From: Forficula auricularia
Taxonomy: Eukaryota; Arthropoda; Insecta; Dermaptera; Forficulidae
NCBI GenBank assembly: GCA_024734495.1
Contig: JALMQS010000729.1
Span: 1,178,001-1,242,000 of the forward strand
DNA length: 64,000 nucleotides
Direction of reading: 5' to 3'
Position numbers and translations under genes: made by a program. This document shows, piece by piece, positions 63,802 through 64,000 of this stretch (position 1 is the stretch's first letter; each line of letters starts with the position of its first letter). The notes under the pieces are model-generated. The model was not told where the DNA came from. It saw nothing but the letters and a program-made list of their open reading frames with translations, and made no database searches.

Positions 63802-64000
63802 GTTTATACTTTACAAAAAATTTAATATATAAGATGTTAAGTTAATAAGAAATATGTAGACGAAAAGAGTAAATGATAAATATAAATATTTTTTCATATT
63901 ATAACTATTAAAACTGTTCAAACGATGGGTCTAAATATTGACTTTCAATTAATATATTTATTTTTTGTTGCAGAATTTATTCATGAAATTTGAAAGCTAA
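63802..64000. other. no gene seen
   Basis: AT-rich. A strong acceptor-like 'ttttttgttgcag' on the + strand at 63962-63973 is followed within nine codons by a stop. No exon is supported. Confidence 0.4.

Noticed and set aside
63962..64000. Possible + strand exon after a strong acceptor-like sequence
   Set aside because: The frame in phase with the acceptor closes within nine codons, the window ends, and no upstream exon was found.

Overview
This is a eukaryotic nuclear window, almost certainly from an arthropod and probably an insect. It is very AT-rich, its genes are broken by introns with GT..AG ends, and most of it is transposon debris typical of insect genomes: mariner, Tc1 and pogo elements, hAT, P-like THAP elements, Penelope-like elements, Jockey-type LINEs, tRNA-derived SINEs, foldback MITEs and Helitron-like repeats. 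I cannot name the species. There is one 100-base assembly gap (29570-29669).

Three host loci stand out. (1) A complete cytosolic arginyl-tRNA synthetase gene lies on the + strand (35086-46575). It has 11 exons whose lengths and phases close exactly into 671 codons plus a stop. Its introns hold LINE, SINE, Penelope-like, Helitron-like and hammerhead-ribozyme-bearing repeats. (2) The C-terminal two thirds of a hundred kilodalton-scale protein is encoded on the - strand by seven exons (63052 down to 50125, 670 codons plus stop). The Ser/Asn-rich tail with Trp-Ser-Pro motifs points to a TMEM131 homologue; exons further 5' lie outside the window. (3) A broken, scrambled copy of CFAP20 (51748-53584) lies inside the last intron of that gene and is split by a LINE. 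A C2H2 zinc-finger locus (23769-24519, -) may be a gene or a pseudogene.

Layout. 1-9 kb: mariner relic, repeats, a SINE carrying a MITE, a striking heat-shock-element array with a TATA-like box (3888-3966), a GC-richer island with a core-promoter-like signature, and a G-rich tract. 9-20 kb: LINE fragments and three repeat families that recur elsewhere in the window. 20-30 kb: SINE, hAT MITE, hAT transposase relic, a 50-bp-arm perfect palindrome, zinc fingers, LINE and foldback elements. 30-35 kb: a nested transposon stack (pogo-like host element containing two hATs and one Harbinger-like MITE, all with target-site duplications), then a P-like THAP element that ends about 150 bp before the ArgRS start codon. 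35-47 kb: the ArgRS gene. 47-64 kb: hAT elements, the TMEM131-like gene and the repeats in its introns.

The most notable signals are the nine-unit HSF-binding array, the paired hammerhead ribozyme motifs in ArgRS intron 2, the nested transposons with intact target-site duplications, the P-like element at the ArgRS 5' end, and the scrambled CFAP20 copy.
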